Source: Blastocladiella emersonii ATCC 22665 (lineage: Eukaryota; Blastocladiomycota; Blastocladiomycetes; Blastocladiales; Blastocladiaceae). Taken from it: a DNA stretch of 64,000 nucleotides. Each line of letters begins with the position of its first letter. Position 1 is the stretch's first letter. A program made the position numbers and the translations under genes. The notes below the pieces were generated by a model. It saw nothing but the letters and a program-made list of their open reading frames with translations. It had not been told where the DNA came from and searched no databases. Positions 10,060 through 21,630 of this stretch are shown one piece after another. The DNA is taken from positions 682,001 to 746,000 of the forward strand of contig JANHCV010000009.1 of the NCBI GenBank assembly GCA_025594325.1. The letters are read 5' to 3'.

Positions 10060-10330
10060 TTGCCACGAGCCATGGCCATGTCAGCGTCAACACGGCCGAC
10101 AAAGGCCTTGAACCTGGCAAGGTTGATCGGCAGACTAAAGAAGAGGCACGACACAACGTTCTCCGTCAAATCGAACTTGCTGAAGCGGAAGTGCTCGACG
10201 TCCGGCTGCTGTCTAACACCTCCAACGCCGCCTTAGAGCCGGCAAGAGCAGAATCGATCGCGTCGATACTGTTAAACAACACGGCAGCTAAATCTCGCAA
10301 GTATGGCCGAAAGCAATGTTGGGACGCTCG
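10060..10330 (-). pseudogene. Fragment of an LRR-A-like gene
   Basis: On the minus strand 'LTENVVSCLFFSLPINLA' corresponds to 'LTEDIMACLFSGLPTNLA' of the neighbouring intact gene, and an upstream part ('SIDAIDSALAGSKAAL') corresponds to its 'DALNAAMASPEADL' segment. Frame changes and lost sequence separate the two parts and no start or full repeat array survives. The DNA also aligns directly with about 8878-9004. It is a decayed paralogue, and shows local duplication of this family. Confidence 0.75.
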
Positions 10331-10620
10331 GTGAACCACCGCGGTGGGCGATGCGTCCATGGCCCGGCGCCATCGTGCGAGTCCAGGGTGCGCAGCTGCA
10401 ACCTACAGCCTTCCGTGGCCACTTTGCACCCAGTTGCATTGCAGTTCATCCAAGCGATGCCTCGCCCGAGGGAGCAAGAGCGATGGCGGCCGGGCTGCGC
10501 TGCTGACGCGTTGCGCCGCATCGGCGAGGTGACTCGACTCGCCGCCGCTTTCAAAGCACGGCGGCCGCGCCGCGTTTGGTCCCCGCTCCCCCCGCCCCCC
10601 GCCCCCAACGCCCACCAACC
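10331..10620. promoter_or_regulatory. Upstream region of the PI31 gene
   Basis: 290 bp between the LRR fragment and the PI31 start codon. GC climbs towards the ATG and ends in a pyrimidine-rich CCCGCCCCCC tract. No TATA-like element is evident. Confidence 0.3.
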
Positions 10621-12015
10621 ATGTCAACGAATGCATCCACCTCCACCACGGCGGACACGCCGCCCGAAGGCTACACGCCTTCGGCGCTGATGCACGCGCT
10701 CGACGGGGCGACCTCGGCCTCGCGTCTGCGCGGCGCGAGCGACACGGTCGCCGCGGCCGTCCACGCGTGTTTCGCGCTCGCTGGGTTCCAGCTCGTGAGC
10801 GTGCGAGACGACCGCACGGGTCCCGCGGGTCAACGGCTCGAGACCGCCAACGCGGCGCTGCCGGGCGAGTGGAACGCGACGCGCGGGTCGTACACGTTCG
10901 CGTACCGGCATCCCGAGTCGGCCATGACATACGTGGTCAAGGCGGTGGCGATGGGGACCAAGCTTCTGGTGCACGGCATGACGGTCGAGGAGAATAAGGT
11001 GGCGAACGCGGAGCTTTTGATTGGAGAGTGCGCGCTGCCCGAGTCGCTGTACCCCGTCTCGCCCGGCGACCGCGCGGCGAGCACGTTGCTCAAGGGCGGG
11101 GAGGAGGGCATGCGCCGGAGTATCATGGAGCCGGTCCGCGAGCTCGTCATCACGCTCGCGCCGAACTTGTCCAAGGAGGGGTTCCAGCGCATGTACGTCT
11201 GCTGAGTGAGCTCACGCGACTCGCGACTGACTCGTTTGGGGGACTAGGACGACGACACAGCAGACCCAGACCCAGGGCGACAACCGCGACCGCAACCCGC
11301 GCGCGTTCCCGCAGCACGACGAGCCTATCCCGCTGCCGCTGCGGCACCCGGGCCCGCCGCCGCCGTTCCACCCGGACCTCGCGCCGTACGTTCCCGTCCC
11401 CCTAGACCCCCGCCCTCCTGCTCACCGTCCCCCTCCCCTCCCAACTAGGCAACCGTCGCCCTTCTCGATCGGCCACCGCGACCTCGATCCGCTGGGCGGC
11501 CAGTCGCCGCTCGGCGGCAGCCCGTTCGGCGGCCGTCCCGGTGGTTCCGGCTTTGGCGGTCTTCCCCCGCTCGGCGGGATCCCGGCCCCGTTCGGCGACG
11601 GCGGCGGCAACATCATGGGCCCCGGCCACCCGCTGTTCACGGGCGGCGTCGGTGGGCCGCGCGGGCCGCCCGGGTTCGAGGACGACCCGTTCGGCCAGGG
11701 CCGCGTGTGGGGCGGGGACGGGTACCTCCCGCCGTACGTTTCGCTGGATTTCGACGACAACGACGACGACTGACACACTCCCCCGAAATGTGTAGCGGCG
11801 CGGTGCCGCCCGGCGCGCGGTTCGACCCGATTGGCCCGCAGGTGCCGCCGTTCGGCGGGCCCGGCGGATTCAACCCGCTCGGTCCCGGTGGGGTTCCCGC
11901 CGCTGGTCGCGGGCGCGGGCGTGGCCGTGGGCGTGGTGGGCCGCCGGGCCCCTTCTCGGGCGAGCCCGACAACGACGAGCTGCCGCCGCCCGGGTCGCAG
12001 GACACGTTCATGTAG
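10621..12015 (+). CDS. PSMF1: PI31/Fub1-type proteasome regulator
   Basis: Exons 10621-11192, 11248-11385, 11449-11733, 11796-12015; introns GTACGT...CTAG, GTACGT...CTAG, GTACGT...GTGTAG; 404 aa. Residues about 20-190 match the PI31 N-terminal (FP) domain ('HACFALAGFQLVSV', 'TYVVKAVAMGTKLLVHG', 'PVRELVITLAPNL'). The rest is the typical Gly/Pro-rich natively disordered tail with 'SIGHRDLDPLGG', 'GARFDPIGPQVPPFGG', an RGRGRGRG run and the terminal 'DNDELPPPGSQDTFM', which corresponds to the conserved PI31 C-terminus that contacts the 20S proteasome. Family members modulate 20S activity and proteasome assembly or transport. All splice phases close, so the structure is well supported. Confidence 0.9.
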
Positions 12016-12123
12016 TCGGGAAGGTGGGTGCTGATACAGCCAGAGTTCGTTTATTATGCGCAGATTCGGGGCATTACGTCAGGCGGCAGGGACGCAGCGC
12101 CAACAGCCGATTCGGCGCGCCCG

Positions 12124-12181
12124 CTCATACAAAAGGGCGCGCGCCTCCCCCGCTCATACAAAAGGGCGCGCGCCTCCCCCG
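12124..12181. repeat. 29-bp tandem duplication in the upstream region
   Basis: Two exact adjacent copies of a 29-bp unit (CTCATACAAAAGGG then a GC-rich half), 44 bp before the start codon of the next gene, so probably in its promoter or 5' leader. Confidence 0.85.
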
Positions 12182-12224
12182 CTCCCTCCCTCTCTCTCCC
12201 CTCTACCCAAGACTCCATGAAACC

Positions 12225-13496
12225 ATGATGCTACACGCGAGCGACACGCCGTACGCGGGCCACCTGCCGTCGCTCGGCGAGCACAATGCGGACCCGGAGT
12301 CGGCCCTGCAAGCCTTCGTGTCGACGTGCGAGTCGCACTTCCGGTCCGTTGGCGCCCCGTCGAACCCGCTGGCCTCGGCCGTCCGTCCCGCCGGCAGCGC
12401 GCCGACCGCCACGCCCGGCTACGGCCCCGCCGCGCGCCTCGACTACGCGATGCAGCTGTCCAACATGCTGCTCGAGACGTACCTGGTGCAGTCCAAGGAG
12501 TACTTTGACGTGTCTGGCGCGGGCGACCTGTTCCCGGCGTTCCCGCACCGGCTCGCGCTCGACGAGGCCGCCTTGCAGCTCGTGCGCCACGAGTGTGCGA
12601 CCGCCGGGCTCGCCGTGCCCTGGCACACGGCGTTCGCGGACATCCCGCCGGCCCTCGCGTTCGAGGCCTCGCTCGCATACGCCGTGTCGGGCGTAGCGCC
12701 GACACCTCGCGTCGCGCTCGTCCTGCGGTGCGCGATCATCGCCGCCGGGTTCGCGACCGCGCGCGACGTCGTGGCGCAGGCCGCGGGGGATATCTGGGAG
12801 TTCCCCTACGACGTGCGGTACACGTCCCCGTCCCCGACCCCCGAAGAGCTCGACGTGCGCCGGGACCTACTGCTCACCGACCTGATGTCCGCCGCCGCCG
12901 GCTCCCCGCTCTCGCGCCGCCTTCTCCCCGCCGCCGCGGCGCTCACGGGCCGCAGCATCATCGCGCTCCTCGGCCGCGCGCGCGCCGCGACGCTCGTCCC
13001 GCGCCCGATCCCGATGCACGCGCACGCCGCGCACCCGGCGCACATCGTGTACCTCCCGCACGTCCCCAAACTGGCCCCGCTGCACGTGTCGCTCGTCCCC
13101 TGGGTCGGCCGCACCTCGGGCCACGCGCAGCACGCGTACCTGATCGACGCCCTCGACGACGCGGCGTACTTCGCGCAGTGCATGTACCCCGTCGTCGCCC
13201 TGCGCGTGTGCCCGAGCGTCGCTGCCGGGATGCATGTCCAGGCGAGCGAGCGGCGCGCGGAGCGCGTGCGGCGGCGTGGCGAGGAGGGGGAGAGCGAGGC
13301 CGCGCGGAATGGAGTGGCGGGGAGCGGGAACCCGTTCGGGTTCGTGCCCTCGCTCGCGGCCATGCCCGCGCCCGCAGCGCCGGGCCAGGTCGTTGGCGGG
13401 CTCACCATGATGTCCGTCGACACGACCGACCCCGCAGCGGCGGCAGCGGCGGCGGCAGAGACCGGCGCGCCGCGGAAACGGTTCCGCCGTGACTGA
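12225..13496 (+). CDS. Hypothetical protein, Ala-rich with C-terminal basic tail
   Basis: 423 aa, single exon, with strong GC3 bias typical of real genes here. The ATG at 12225 follows a CT-rich leader; the frame is open upstream but crosses the tandem duplication, so I start here. I do not recognise a family. The first 330 residues look globular (e.g. 'YAMQLSNMLLETYLVQSKEYF', 'HAQHAYLIDALDDAAYF'). Then comes a charged stretch ('ASERRAERVRRRGEEGESE'), an Ala run and the terminal 'RKRFRRD', a plausible nuclear localisation signal. There are no membrane segments. It lies downstream of the PI31 gene on the same strand and is convergent with the CM1 gene. Confidence 0.7.
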   Translation: MMLHASDTPYAGHLPSLGEHNADPESALQAFVSTCESHFRSVGAPSNPLASAVRPAGSAPTATPGYGPAARLDYAMQLSNMLLETYLVQSKEYFDVSGAGDLFPAFPHRLALDEAALQLVRHECATAGLAVPWHTAFADIPPALAFEASLAYAVSGVAPTPRVALVLRCAIIAAGFATARDVVAQAAGDIWEFPYDVRYTSPSPTPEELDVRRDLLLTDLMSAAAGSPLSRRLLPAAAALTGRSIIALLGRARAATLVPRPIPMHAHAAHPAHIVYLPHVPKLAPLHVSLVPWVGRTSGHAQHAYLIDALDDAAYFAQCMYPVVALRVCPSVAAGMHVQASERRAERVRRRGEEGESEAARNGVAGSGNPFGFVPSLAAMPAPAAPGQVVGGLTMMSVDTTDPAAAAAAAAETGAPRKRFRRD

Positions 13497-13572
13497 GCTG
13501 CCGCGCACGAGTCCAACCAATTTTGCGTAGTAGAAACCGATTCGATTTGATTGTTAAGAAATAAACACGCCA

Positions 13573-16500
13573 TCATGGTTTTACGGACGACCTCCTCGAC
13601 CCGCCTCCGCCGAAGGCGCCGCCGAGCGACGTGGACGACGCGGGCCGCCGCAGGTTCGCCGCCGAGTGCGGCCGCCGCAGCACCGGGTCCGTCGTGTTCG
13701 CCGTCGCACTCCCAACAAGCCCGCCGAGCGCGCGCGAGTCGTCGAGCCGGAGCATCCGGTCGAAGCGGTTCTCGAGGTGCGCTTGCCCGGAAGTCGACGC
13801 CGTGGACGTGGAGGATGAGGGCCGGCGGCGGTGCGGCGACGAGCGGAGCGAGTGTGGGATGGGCGAGGTCGAGGGGGACGGCACGCGGTGGTGGTGGTGG
13901 TGGTGCATGTCGCGGAGCTCTTCGCGCAGGCGGTCGAGTTTGCGTTCCTACACGGGCCGCGGCGAGTCAGCGATGGTCGAGGGCGCGTAACGGTGAGTGA
14001 AGGAGCGTACCGAAGGCGCGGCGAGCGCGGCCTCGAGCTTGGTGCGCTGGTGGTGCAGCAGGCCCTGGTACTCGACGTTCATCTTGTTGGCCGCCTCGAG
14101 GTCGCGCTCGAGTTCGCTACAGTCAGGGGTCAGCGACCACGTCATCAACCCCGCAATCCCCGGTCGACGTACCGCACAGTCTGGATCAACTGATCGACCT
14201 TCTTCTGCGCGCCGGCGCGCTCCTGGCGAACGCGGTCGTCGGCCGCGCGCTTCTGGGCCTCGAGGTCCGCGACCTTGGCGCGCCACAATGCCACATCCCC
14301 ACCCGCACCCTCGCCCCCGCCGCTACCGCGGACAAACGCCTCGAGCTTCGCGTGCACCTTGGCCGCATGCTGCTCCGCGGCGCGGCGGCGGCGGTCCGCG
14401 TCGTCGGCCTCGGCCTTGAGCCGCGGGACCGCCTCCTTGAGCTGCTTGACCTGGGCGGTGACGGTGCGGATGGCGGTCTCGGACCGGTCGATCTGGCCCA
14501 TCTTGCGGTCGAGTTTCGCCATGAACAGCTTGAACTCGGACGCCCAGTGGTCCTCGACCTTCTTGACGCGCGACTCGAAATCCGAGTGCAGCCGCGCGAC
14601 TTGCCCGACGCGGTGCAGGACCTGCTCGTGCAGGAACGCCGTGGGCGTGGCCGCGGACACGCCGTCGGGCGGCTGCCCGAGGACGGTCGAGAGGCGGTGG
14701 AAGATCTTGAGGAGCAGGTCGCGCTCGACGGCCGAGTCGGAGGATGCGGTGGGTTTCGCGCGGAGCACCGCGAGCGTGTCGGCGTGCTCGCGCTGGAGCG
14801 CGCGGAATTGGTCCTCGAGCTGCGTGTACGCGTCGTCCTTTCCGGCGCGATGCCGCGCCATCGCGGCCGCGTTCTCGGCAGCCATCGCCGTGAGCCGGTC
14901 GTGGTGCTCGGACGCCTCGGCCTGCCACTGCGCGAGCTGTGTGCGCGCGGCGGCGAGCTCGGCGTCGCGCTCGCCCAATTCCTTGGCGAGGCGGCGCGCG
15001 TGGTGGCGGGCCTCGGTGCACGCGCGCTCGAGTTTGGCGAGCTGGCGGCGGTACGTCTCGGTCTCGCGCTTGTGCTCGGCGTCGGCGGCGCGCGCCGCGG
15101 TATCGGCGGCGGCCGCCGCGTCGCCGTCGCGGATCTGGTCGGCGACGCGCAGATCGGCTTCGGCGGACTGCAGATGGCGCTCGAGCTCGGTGCACCGCGC
15201 GGTCTGGGCGCGCAGCTGCGCGTCGAGGTCCGCGATCCGGCTGAGCTCGCGCTGCTCGACGGCGCACCGCTGCGTGACCTCGTCGCGCCACCGCTGCTCG
15301 ATCTCGCGGAGTTTGGCGGTGGTGCGGGCAAGCTCCGACTCGAGCTGCGCGACCGTCGACGAGGTGACTTTGGCCGCCGAGTGCGTTGACCCGGCCTTGC
15401 GCTGCAGCACCGCCAACTCGTCGCGCAGATCCGACTCGCTGCGCACGCGGTCCGTGATCTCCTGCTGGAGGTGCGCAACCTCGAGGTTCTTGGCCTGGAC
15501 GAGCTGCGTGAGCCGGTCGAGTTCGGCCGCGAGGTGCGCGAGGTCCGCGTCGCGCTCCATGGCCTCGGCGTCGGCGCCCTTCGACTCGCTCGCGGCACGC
15601 GCGGTCGCGGCCTCGAGCTTCTCCTCGGCCTCGGCCGCGCGCAGCCGCATCTCCTGGGTGCGCGCGTCGGCCTCCTCGATGCGGCGGCGCGCCTTGGAGA
15701 ACTTGGCGAGCAGGTCCTTTTTCTCGGACGTCCACGCCTCCATGAGCCCGGCCATGGCGGAATCGTGGTTCCGTTTCTGGGCCTCGAGCTCGCGGTTGAG
15801 CGCCTCGACGTCGGTGGTGCGCGACCCGAGCTGCCGGTTCAGCTCGCCCAGCTGCTCGCGCAGCGCCGCGACATGGTGCGACTCGCGCGCGGGGGAGTAC
15901 GGCGCCGCGTGGCCCGTTGCGCGGAGTGCGTCGAGTTCGCGCTGCAGGGCGTCCACTTCCCGCGACAGGGTGGTGACGCGCTGGTTGGCCGCGGCCAGAT
16001 CGGTCTCGCGCGCCGCCTGCAGCAGGTTCTGCGCGGCCACCTGCGCCTGCATGTGGCCGAGCTGCGTGCGCAGCGCCTTGGTGTCGGGGGACGGCGAGGC
16101 TGAGTCGCGGCGGCGCGAGGACTTGGACCCACGGCGATTTCCGCCGTTGGCGGCATCGACGCCGGCCTCGACGAGCCGCTCGCGCAGGTTGCGGATCTCG
16201 GCGTCGGCCATCTCGAGGTCGGCGCGGAGCGCGTTGACGTCGGCATTCGCGAGCTGGAGCTCCGCCGCCGCCGACTCGCGCTGCTCGCGCGCATGCGCTG
16301 CGTGGTCCTCGAGCTCGCGGGCCTGGTGGCGGACGTCGAGGAGCTGCATTTCGAGTTTCTTGTTCAACTCCGAAAGCGCGGTGACGCGGTCCTGGAGCGC
16401 GTGCTCAGTCTCGCGGTGGCGCGTGGCCTCCCCACTCCCCAGCTCGGCGGCCTGGACGTCGTCGCGCAGGCGCGCGTTCTCCTCGGCGAGCCGCTTGACG

Positions 16501-16904
16501 TGCAGCTTGAGATTGGTGTTGTCGATGATGAGGGTGTTGACGCCGCCGGCGCCGTGGGCGAGGTGCATGGCCTGCTCCATGTGGTAGATCTTGAACTTGT
16601 AGTTGAGCACCTCCTTGCGCAGCGCCTCGAGCTCGCGCTCGTGCTCCTTGATGGTGCGCGGGCGGCCGCCGATGACCGGGGCGTTGACGGTGGAGGCGAG
16701 ACAACCCAGTGCTGAGCCTGGGCGGTCGTCGAGTAGCGCCGCGTGCTGCGGGCGCGGACTCTCGGCCAGCAGCGACATGTCGGCGCCCAGATCGTCGTGG
16801 TCCAGCAGGTCCAGGTCGCCCGCGCCGCCGTCCTCGGGCAGCAGGCGCAGGCTGAACCCGTGGCGGCCCGCCGACGACGGCGAGTCGAGCAGATTTCGGT
16901 TCAT
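13573..16904 (-). CDS. CM1-motif coiled-coil protein (centrosomin/Spc110/Pcp1-like, MTOC)
   Basis: Exons on the minus strand: 16904-14173, 14116-14011, 13947-13573; introns GTACGT...CTGTAG and GTACGC...GTGTAG; 1070 aa. Residues about 83-113 ('KEHERELEALRKEVLNYKF', 'KIYHMEQAM') match centrosomin motif 1 (CM1), which binds and activates gamma-tubulin complexes in Cnn, CDK5RAP2, Pcp1 and Mto1. Nearly all of residues 115-920 is heptad-rich coiled coil. The C-terminal exon adds 'RKLDRLREELRD', a His6 tract and a Ser/Pro/Arg-rich disordered tail. A role at the spindle pole or basal body fits a zoosporic fungus. No PACT or CM2 motif is obvious. It is divergent from NDUFA8. Confidence 0.82.
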
Positions 16905-17307
16905 GGTGGTGTTGGCGGTCGATCAGCGGAGGGGCGCGGATGCGGCCAGTTGACGGCAAGAGTGCATGGGTTGGTGGGTTCGGTGAAGGTGAGTGCAGAG
17001 GACGGGGCAGTGGGATCACTTAGCCCCCCTGGTGGGATCGCGCCGCGCCAAAAGTCACAGGGGGCGGAGAGGGTGGCTCGAAACGCGTCACCTGAGGGAC
17101 GCGTGCGGCCTGCAGCTGCCCGGCCGATCGCGCGCTAGCCTTCGCGTCGCGTCGCCTCGGTCTCGGTCTCGGCCGCCCTCATCAGCCAGCCCTGCCGCGA
17201 TCGGTCCTCCCTCCCTCCTCCCTCCTCAACCGCGCGACTCATCGCGCCGCTACTACTACGCATCAACCACCCTCACCCCGACCCCCACCACCAGCCACGC
17301 ACCCAAG
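16905..17307. promoter_or_regulatory. Shared divergent promoter, CM1 gene and NDUFA8
   Basis: 403 bp between two divergently transcribed start codons. It contains ACGCGTCACC at about 17084 and a second ACGCGT at 17100, and CT-rich tracts before the NDUFA8 ATG. Which gene these sites serve is unknown. Confidence 0.4.
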
Positions 17308-17995
17308 ATGTCGGGCTCCGTCTCCACGGCCGCGTCCGACGCCAAGCGCCACACGGTGCACACGCCGACGTCGGCCGACATGCCGCTCATCTCGCGCATG
17401 CACAACGCGTGCGGCCCGCTCATGGCCGCCTACGACGAGTGCGCGGTACGGCTTGTCTTGATCACGCTCCGCATCACCGCCGCGACGCTGACGTTTTCGT
17501 GGGAGTAGGCCCGGTTCGGCGAGCGCGCGTGTCTCGAGGAGCGCAAGAAGCGCAACGCGTGTCTCGTGTCAAAGTACGCTCTCTTCGCGCGCGCTCCTGT
17601 CTCACCCGCGCACTGACACACTCATCGGCGCGCGAACACGTAGCGTGCCCGTGTTCCGCGACGTCTCCGCCGCATGCGCGTCGCAGCTCCTCCGCTTCCA
17701 CGCGTGCGTGCGCGCGGCCACGAACGCGCACGACATCCCGGCCGCCAACAACACCACCATGGTCGTGTCGCCCGCGACGCGTACCGACCTCGACACGGCC
17801 GAGTGCGGGAAACGCACGCGCGAGCTGTCGGCGTGCATCGCGACGCGCGTGCGGCCCGAGGACCACATGGGCTGGGTCGTCGTCGACATTATCCGCCAGA
17901 CGGACTGGTCGCACCTCGACGCGGCCGTGGTCGCGGCGGGCGGGACCCCCGCGATGCATGTCAAGGTCGACACGGTGCCGCTGCCGCGCAAGTGA
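17308..17995 (+). CDS. NDUFA8: NADH:ubiquinone oxidoreductase subunit NDUFA8-like (CX9C protein)
   Basis: Exons 17308-17445, 17509-17573, 17644-17995; donors GTACGG and GTACGC, acceptors AGTAG and CGTAG; 184 aa, close to the about 170-190 usual for the family. Four CX9C motifs are visible: 'CGPLMAAYDEC', 'CLEERKKRNAC', 'CASQLLRFHAC' and 'CGKRTRELSAC'. Four twin-cysteine motifs in a protein of this size are the hallmark of NDUFA8/PGIV (Nuo-20.8 in fungi), an intermembrane-space accessory subunit of complex I folded by the Mia40 relay. No cleavable presequence is expected or seen. The stop lies 73 bp from the convergent MCM3 stop. Confidence 0.85.
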
Positions 17996-18068
17996 GTGGA
18001 TCGGTGCGAGACACGCGAGCGAGTTGTGTAAGCAAAATGAACAAATGTATCCCCATCACATCAAACAG

Positions 18069-20772
18069 TTACACGCGGTACACGACGCCCGACTCGTGGT
18101 CGACAAACACGGCCGCGGCCTCCTCGACGGCCGCGAGGCACGCCGTGACCTCTTCCGCCGAGAACACGGCCGCGGGGTTGAGCCGCGCGCCGGCGCGGTT
18201 GACGAAAGCCGCGAGATCGCCCGCGGGCACCGACCCGTTGGTCTCCTGGAACACGGCGTCGAGGCACGACTTGAACGCCGCGAGCTTGCCCGTCAGATCG
18301 GCGGTGCCGGCGGGCGGATCGACGTCCATGCGGTCCTCACCGCCCGAAACCTGCGACGAGTCGAGCAGCGCCGTGAGCCCGGGCTGGCCCGACGCGGTGA
18401 CGCCGGACACCTGCGACGACGACGCGGCCGTGATCGCGTCAACCGCGGCGGCCACAATGGCCGCGTCCGTCTCCTCCTCGTCGCTATCCAGGTCCACCTC
18501 CTCGCCGTCCACGACCTTGCGGCGCTTGGGCGCGCGGGGCTTGCGCTTGCGGCGGAACTCCTTGAACAGGACGTACTCGAGGAGCTCGGTCGCGGCCTCG
18601 GCGTCGTCTTCGTCGACCTCGCGCGCGAGCCGCGCCTTGGCGTGCGCGGTCGCGAGCCGGATGAGCGTCTCGAGGGTACGTGCCGTGATGGGCAGGGTAC
18701 GGCGCTTCCCCTCCTCGCTGGCCTTCTCGTTCCGGAACCGCGCGTACGCCTCGGTGATCACGTCCGACGCCGCCTGCGTGAGGACCGGCTTGATGCGCGA
18801 CTTGGCGTAGTGGATGTACTTTTTCAGGAACGCCATGGTCACAATCTCGTTGGCCGCGTTCGAGTTGCGCGTGGTGCGGCGCGTCGAGGAACGGGTGGCA
18901 GGCGTGTTCTGGACACCGGCGCTGTCAAAGTCCTGCTGCAGCCGCTGGTAGTGCGTCGCGCGCTCAAAGACGGGCACCTCGCGGGCGGCCGACGCCGCGC
19001 CCGTGGTGCTCGCGCCGCCCGCCGCGCCGGCCCCGCCGGACCCGGCCGTGTCGTTGTCGAGGTCGTAGAACTGCGTGTCGGCGGCGTTGGCCGGGATCGG
19101 CTGGCCCTCCTCGATGCCGGGCGGGAGGTACCGGTGCATGCGCAGGACGTGCGACGATAGGCGGCGGTCGGTGGCCTCGTCCGTCTTGTCGAGGACAATG
19201 AACAGCAGGTCGAACCGGGAAAGGAGCGAGTCGGGGAGCCGGATGTTGCGGTGCGGCTCGAGGTGCTCGTCGTACTGGCCGTACGTCGGGTTGGCCGCGG
19301 CCACGACCGAGCACCGCGCGTTGAGCGACGTGTGGATCCCGGCCTTGGCGATGGTGATGGTCTGCTGCTCCATGACCTCGTGGATCGCCACGCGGTCCTG
19401 GTCCGACATCTTGTCAAACTCGTCGATGCACACCACGCCGCGGTCCGCGAGCACCATAGCCCCGGCCTCGAGCCGCCGCTCGCCCGTCTCCTGGTCCTGC
19501 GTGACCGCCGCCGTGAGACCGACGCCCGACGACCCGCGGCCCGTGGTCGCGATGGCGAGCGGCGCCATCTGTATCACGAACCGCAGGAACTGCGACTTGG
19601 CCGTCGACGGGTCGCCGAGCAGCAGGATGTTGATGTCGCCGCGGATGTGGGTCCCGTTGGCGAGGTTGTGCTCGAGCCCGCCGAGGAGCAGGAGCAGCAG
19701 CGCCTTCTTGATCCACGGGTGCCCGAAAATGGACGGCGCGAGGGACCGCGCCAGCAGGTCGACGACCGACTTGCGCCGCGCGAGCTGGCGGATGTTGCGC
19801 AGGTCCGTCTCGGTGAGCGTGGGCTGCGCCACCTCCTTGTCGAGCTGGCGCACGTGGTTGGCGAGCATCACCGTGCGGAACGTGCCGGTCCCGGTCCCCG
19901 CGGACACGGCGCGGTACACGCCGACGATCTGGACGCGGTCGCCGGGCTTGCACGCGTCGACGAGGTCGTCGTCAAGGATCACGTCGAGCGACCGCGGCAG
20001 CTGGCCGGGCGGCGCGCGCTCGGGCATCTCCTGCAGCGAGACCGTCTGGTGGTCGCGAAACGTGCACAGGCCAAACTCGGTCGTCAGCGGGTTGCCGTTG
20101 TCGTCGGTCGTCGGGAACGTGGTGCCCGTCGGCATCCCGTCGCCCAGCATCGTCGCGTCGCGGTACTCGCGCGCCGTGAACAGCTGGGTGCGGTCGCAGT
20201 AGTGCACCGACCGCACCATCTTGGGCCGCACCAGCGAGCACCGCGTCACGATCCCCTCGAGCGCGATCAGCTTGCCAATGTGCACCGCGCCCAGCGACCG
20301 CGGGCTCACGTGGTTGTCGCCGAACGAACCGCGCAGACCCACCTGGTAGTTGGCCAGCGCCGCCGACCCGCCCGCCGCGCCGGGCACCGTCGGGTTGTAG
20401 TCGGCGATCATCACGTCCTTGAGCGCGCGGTCAAACGCGGGGAGGTAGTCCATCGGGTTGTCGAGCAGGTGCTGGGCCAGGTCGCGGTCGTAGTGCCGCA
20501 GCTCGTCCACGTCGACAATCAGCCGCGTCCGGCCCGCCTTGGCCATGGCCTTGATGTTGGTCTGGTCCACATTCTCGCGGAAGTCGCGCTGCAGGAACTG
20601 CGTGAACTGCACCACGCGCTCGTTGAACGCCTCCTGCACCGTCTACGGGATGGCGGGGCGAGGTCAGTCAGCACTTGGTGGTTCGTCGCGCGAGGGACAA
20701 CGAAGAGCGCACCTCGAGCGTCAGGATCGGCCGCGGGGCAGCAGCGCCGGGCTGGGGTGCAGCGTCGGCCAT
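18069..20772 (-). CDS. MCM3: DNA replication licensing factor MCM3
   Basis: Exon 1 20772-20713 (20 aa, 'MADAAPQPGAAAPR'), intron 20712-20643 (GTGCGC...CGTAG), exon 2 20642-18069; 877 aa. It is a subunit of the Mcm2-7 replicative helicase. MCM3-specific wording is seen in 'GLRGSFGDNHVSPRSLGAVH', 'LIALEGIVTRCSLVRPKMV' and 'RSVHYC'. AAA+ motifs: Walker A 'GDPSTAKSQ' at about residue 365, Walker B 'VVCIDEFDKM' at about 426, Arg finger 'LLSRFDLLF' at about 496. The C-terminal third has a disordered Gly/Ala/Thr segment, an acidic stretch 'DLDSDEEETD' and basic 'RRKRKPRAPKRRK', likely a nuclear localisation signal. As in other MCM3s there is no complete zinc finger. An ACGCGT site 141 bp upstream suggests G1/S control. 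Confidence 0.95.
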
Positions 20773-21630
20773 GGTTCGTAGCGGTGCGAGTGCAGCGAGT
20801 GCAACGGTGCGATCTGCTGTGTGGGAGCGGGGAGAGGGGGAAGACGAAAGTGATCGGCCGGCCGCCTGCCGTGTGGGACGAGCACACCAAGAGCATCACA
20901 TGACCACGTTCAACGCGTCTCCGATTTTTTTTTCTTGTCTCGCGCCGTGCCTCGCGGCTGCTCGCTCTCTGATCCTTGGCGCAGACGCAGACGTTACCCT
21001 GCAATTCTCGCAGGAGAAATCCTGTACCGAACGGAGCGTCGGGTGCAGTGGTGTTGCCAACGGTTGCGACGAGGCCAGGAGCATCCCTCGTAGGGGGGCA
21101 AGCGCCATCATCTCAGAACACGCTTCTCGCGCGCGGCCCCCGTCAGGAAAAGCCGACTGGAAGCTGTTGGGCCACGAGACGGCCGAGCTCAAGGGGTAGA
21201 ATGCGAAGTACAGTAGAGCGGTCGGATGACGCAACGCGATGCTGAAGCGAAGCAGCGAAGGGGAGTCCGCGCAGCGAGTTCGGATGTGGGGATCACTCGC
21301 TTTCGTTAGGTAACACAGGTAACTCGCTGCAATCACGAGCGTAATGCTGTCGCCGGCTGAGAGTCGCGACAACGCCGGCACGCTGGTCAAGGCCGCGGTG
21401 GGCTCGTCTCATGGGTGGGCAGCTCAGGCCGCGCAGAACGTCAGCGTCAAGGTCAAACCAGGTGAGCTGGCGAGCTCAGGCAGGGGAGCGGGATGTGAGG
21501 ACTTCAACACGTTTTCAACGGCGACCAGAGGTATCGTCAGGGTCCAGCTGCCTCGACCCCGCAAACTCGTCTCTCCCTCCCCACACCTGCCATGAAAACT
21601 AGTAGACCCATGAAATAACTCGATGCAAAC
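20773..21630. other. Intergenic, MCM3 upstream region and spacer
   Basis: 858 bp without a convincing gene. The first about 200 bp are the MCM3 promoter; beyond that is mixed-composition sequence with a T run at about 20926. Confidence 0.4.
20913..20918. promoter_or_regulatory. MCB-like box ACGCGT upstream of MCM3
   Basis: ACGCGT is the MluI cell-cycle box bound by MBF-type factors in fungi. Here it lies 141 bp upstream of the MCM3 start. The same motif sits at a similar distance upstream of the RFC gene at 61506. Confidence 0.4.

Noticed and set aside
13876-13893. His6 tract as a possible cloning-tag or vector contamination
   Set aside because: It lies in an exon that splices correctly to the CM1 gene, and the HMG-box gene in the same window also has natural His runs.
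14275-16715. Long plus-strand frames opposite the CM1 gene
   Set aside because: Shadows of the coiled-coil gene; Arg/Ser/Ala-rich with no motif, while the minus frame has CM1, heptads and consistent splicing.
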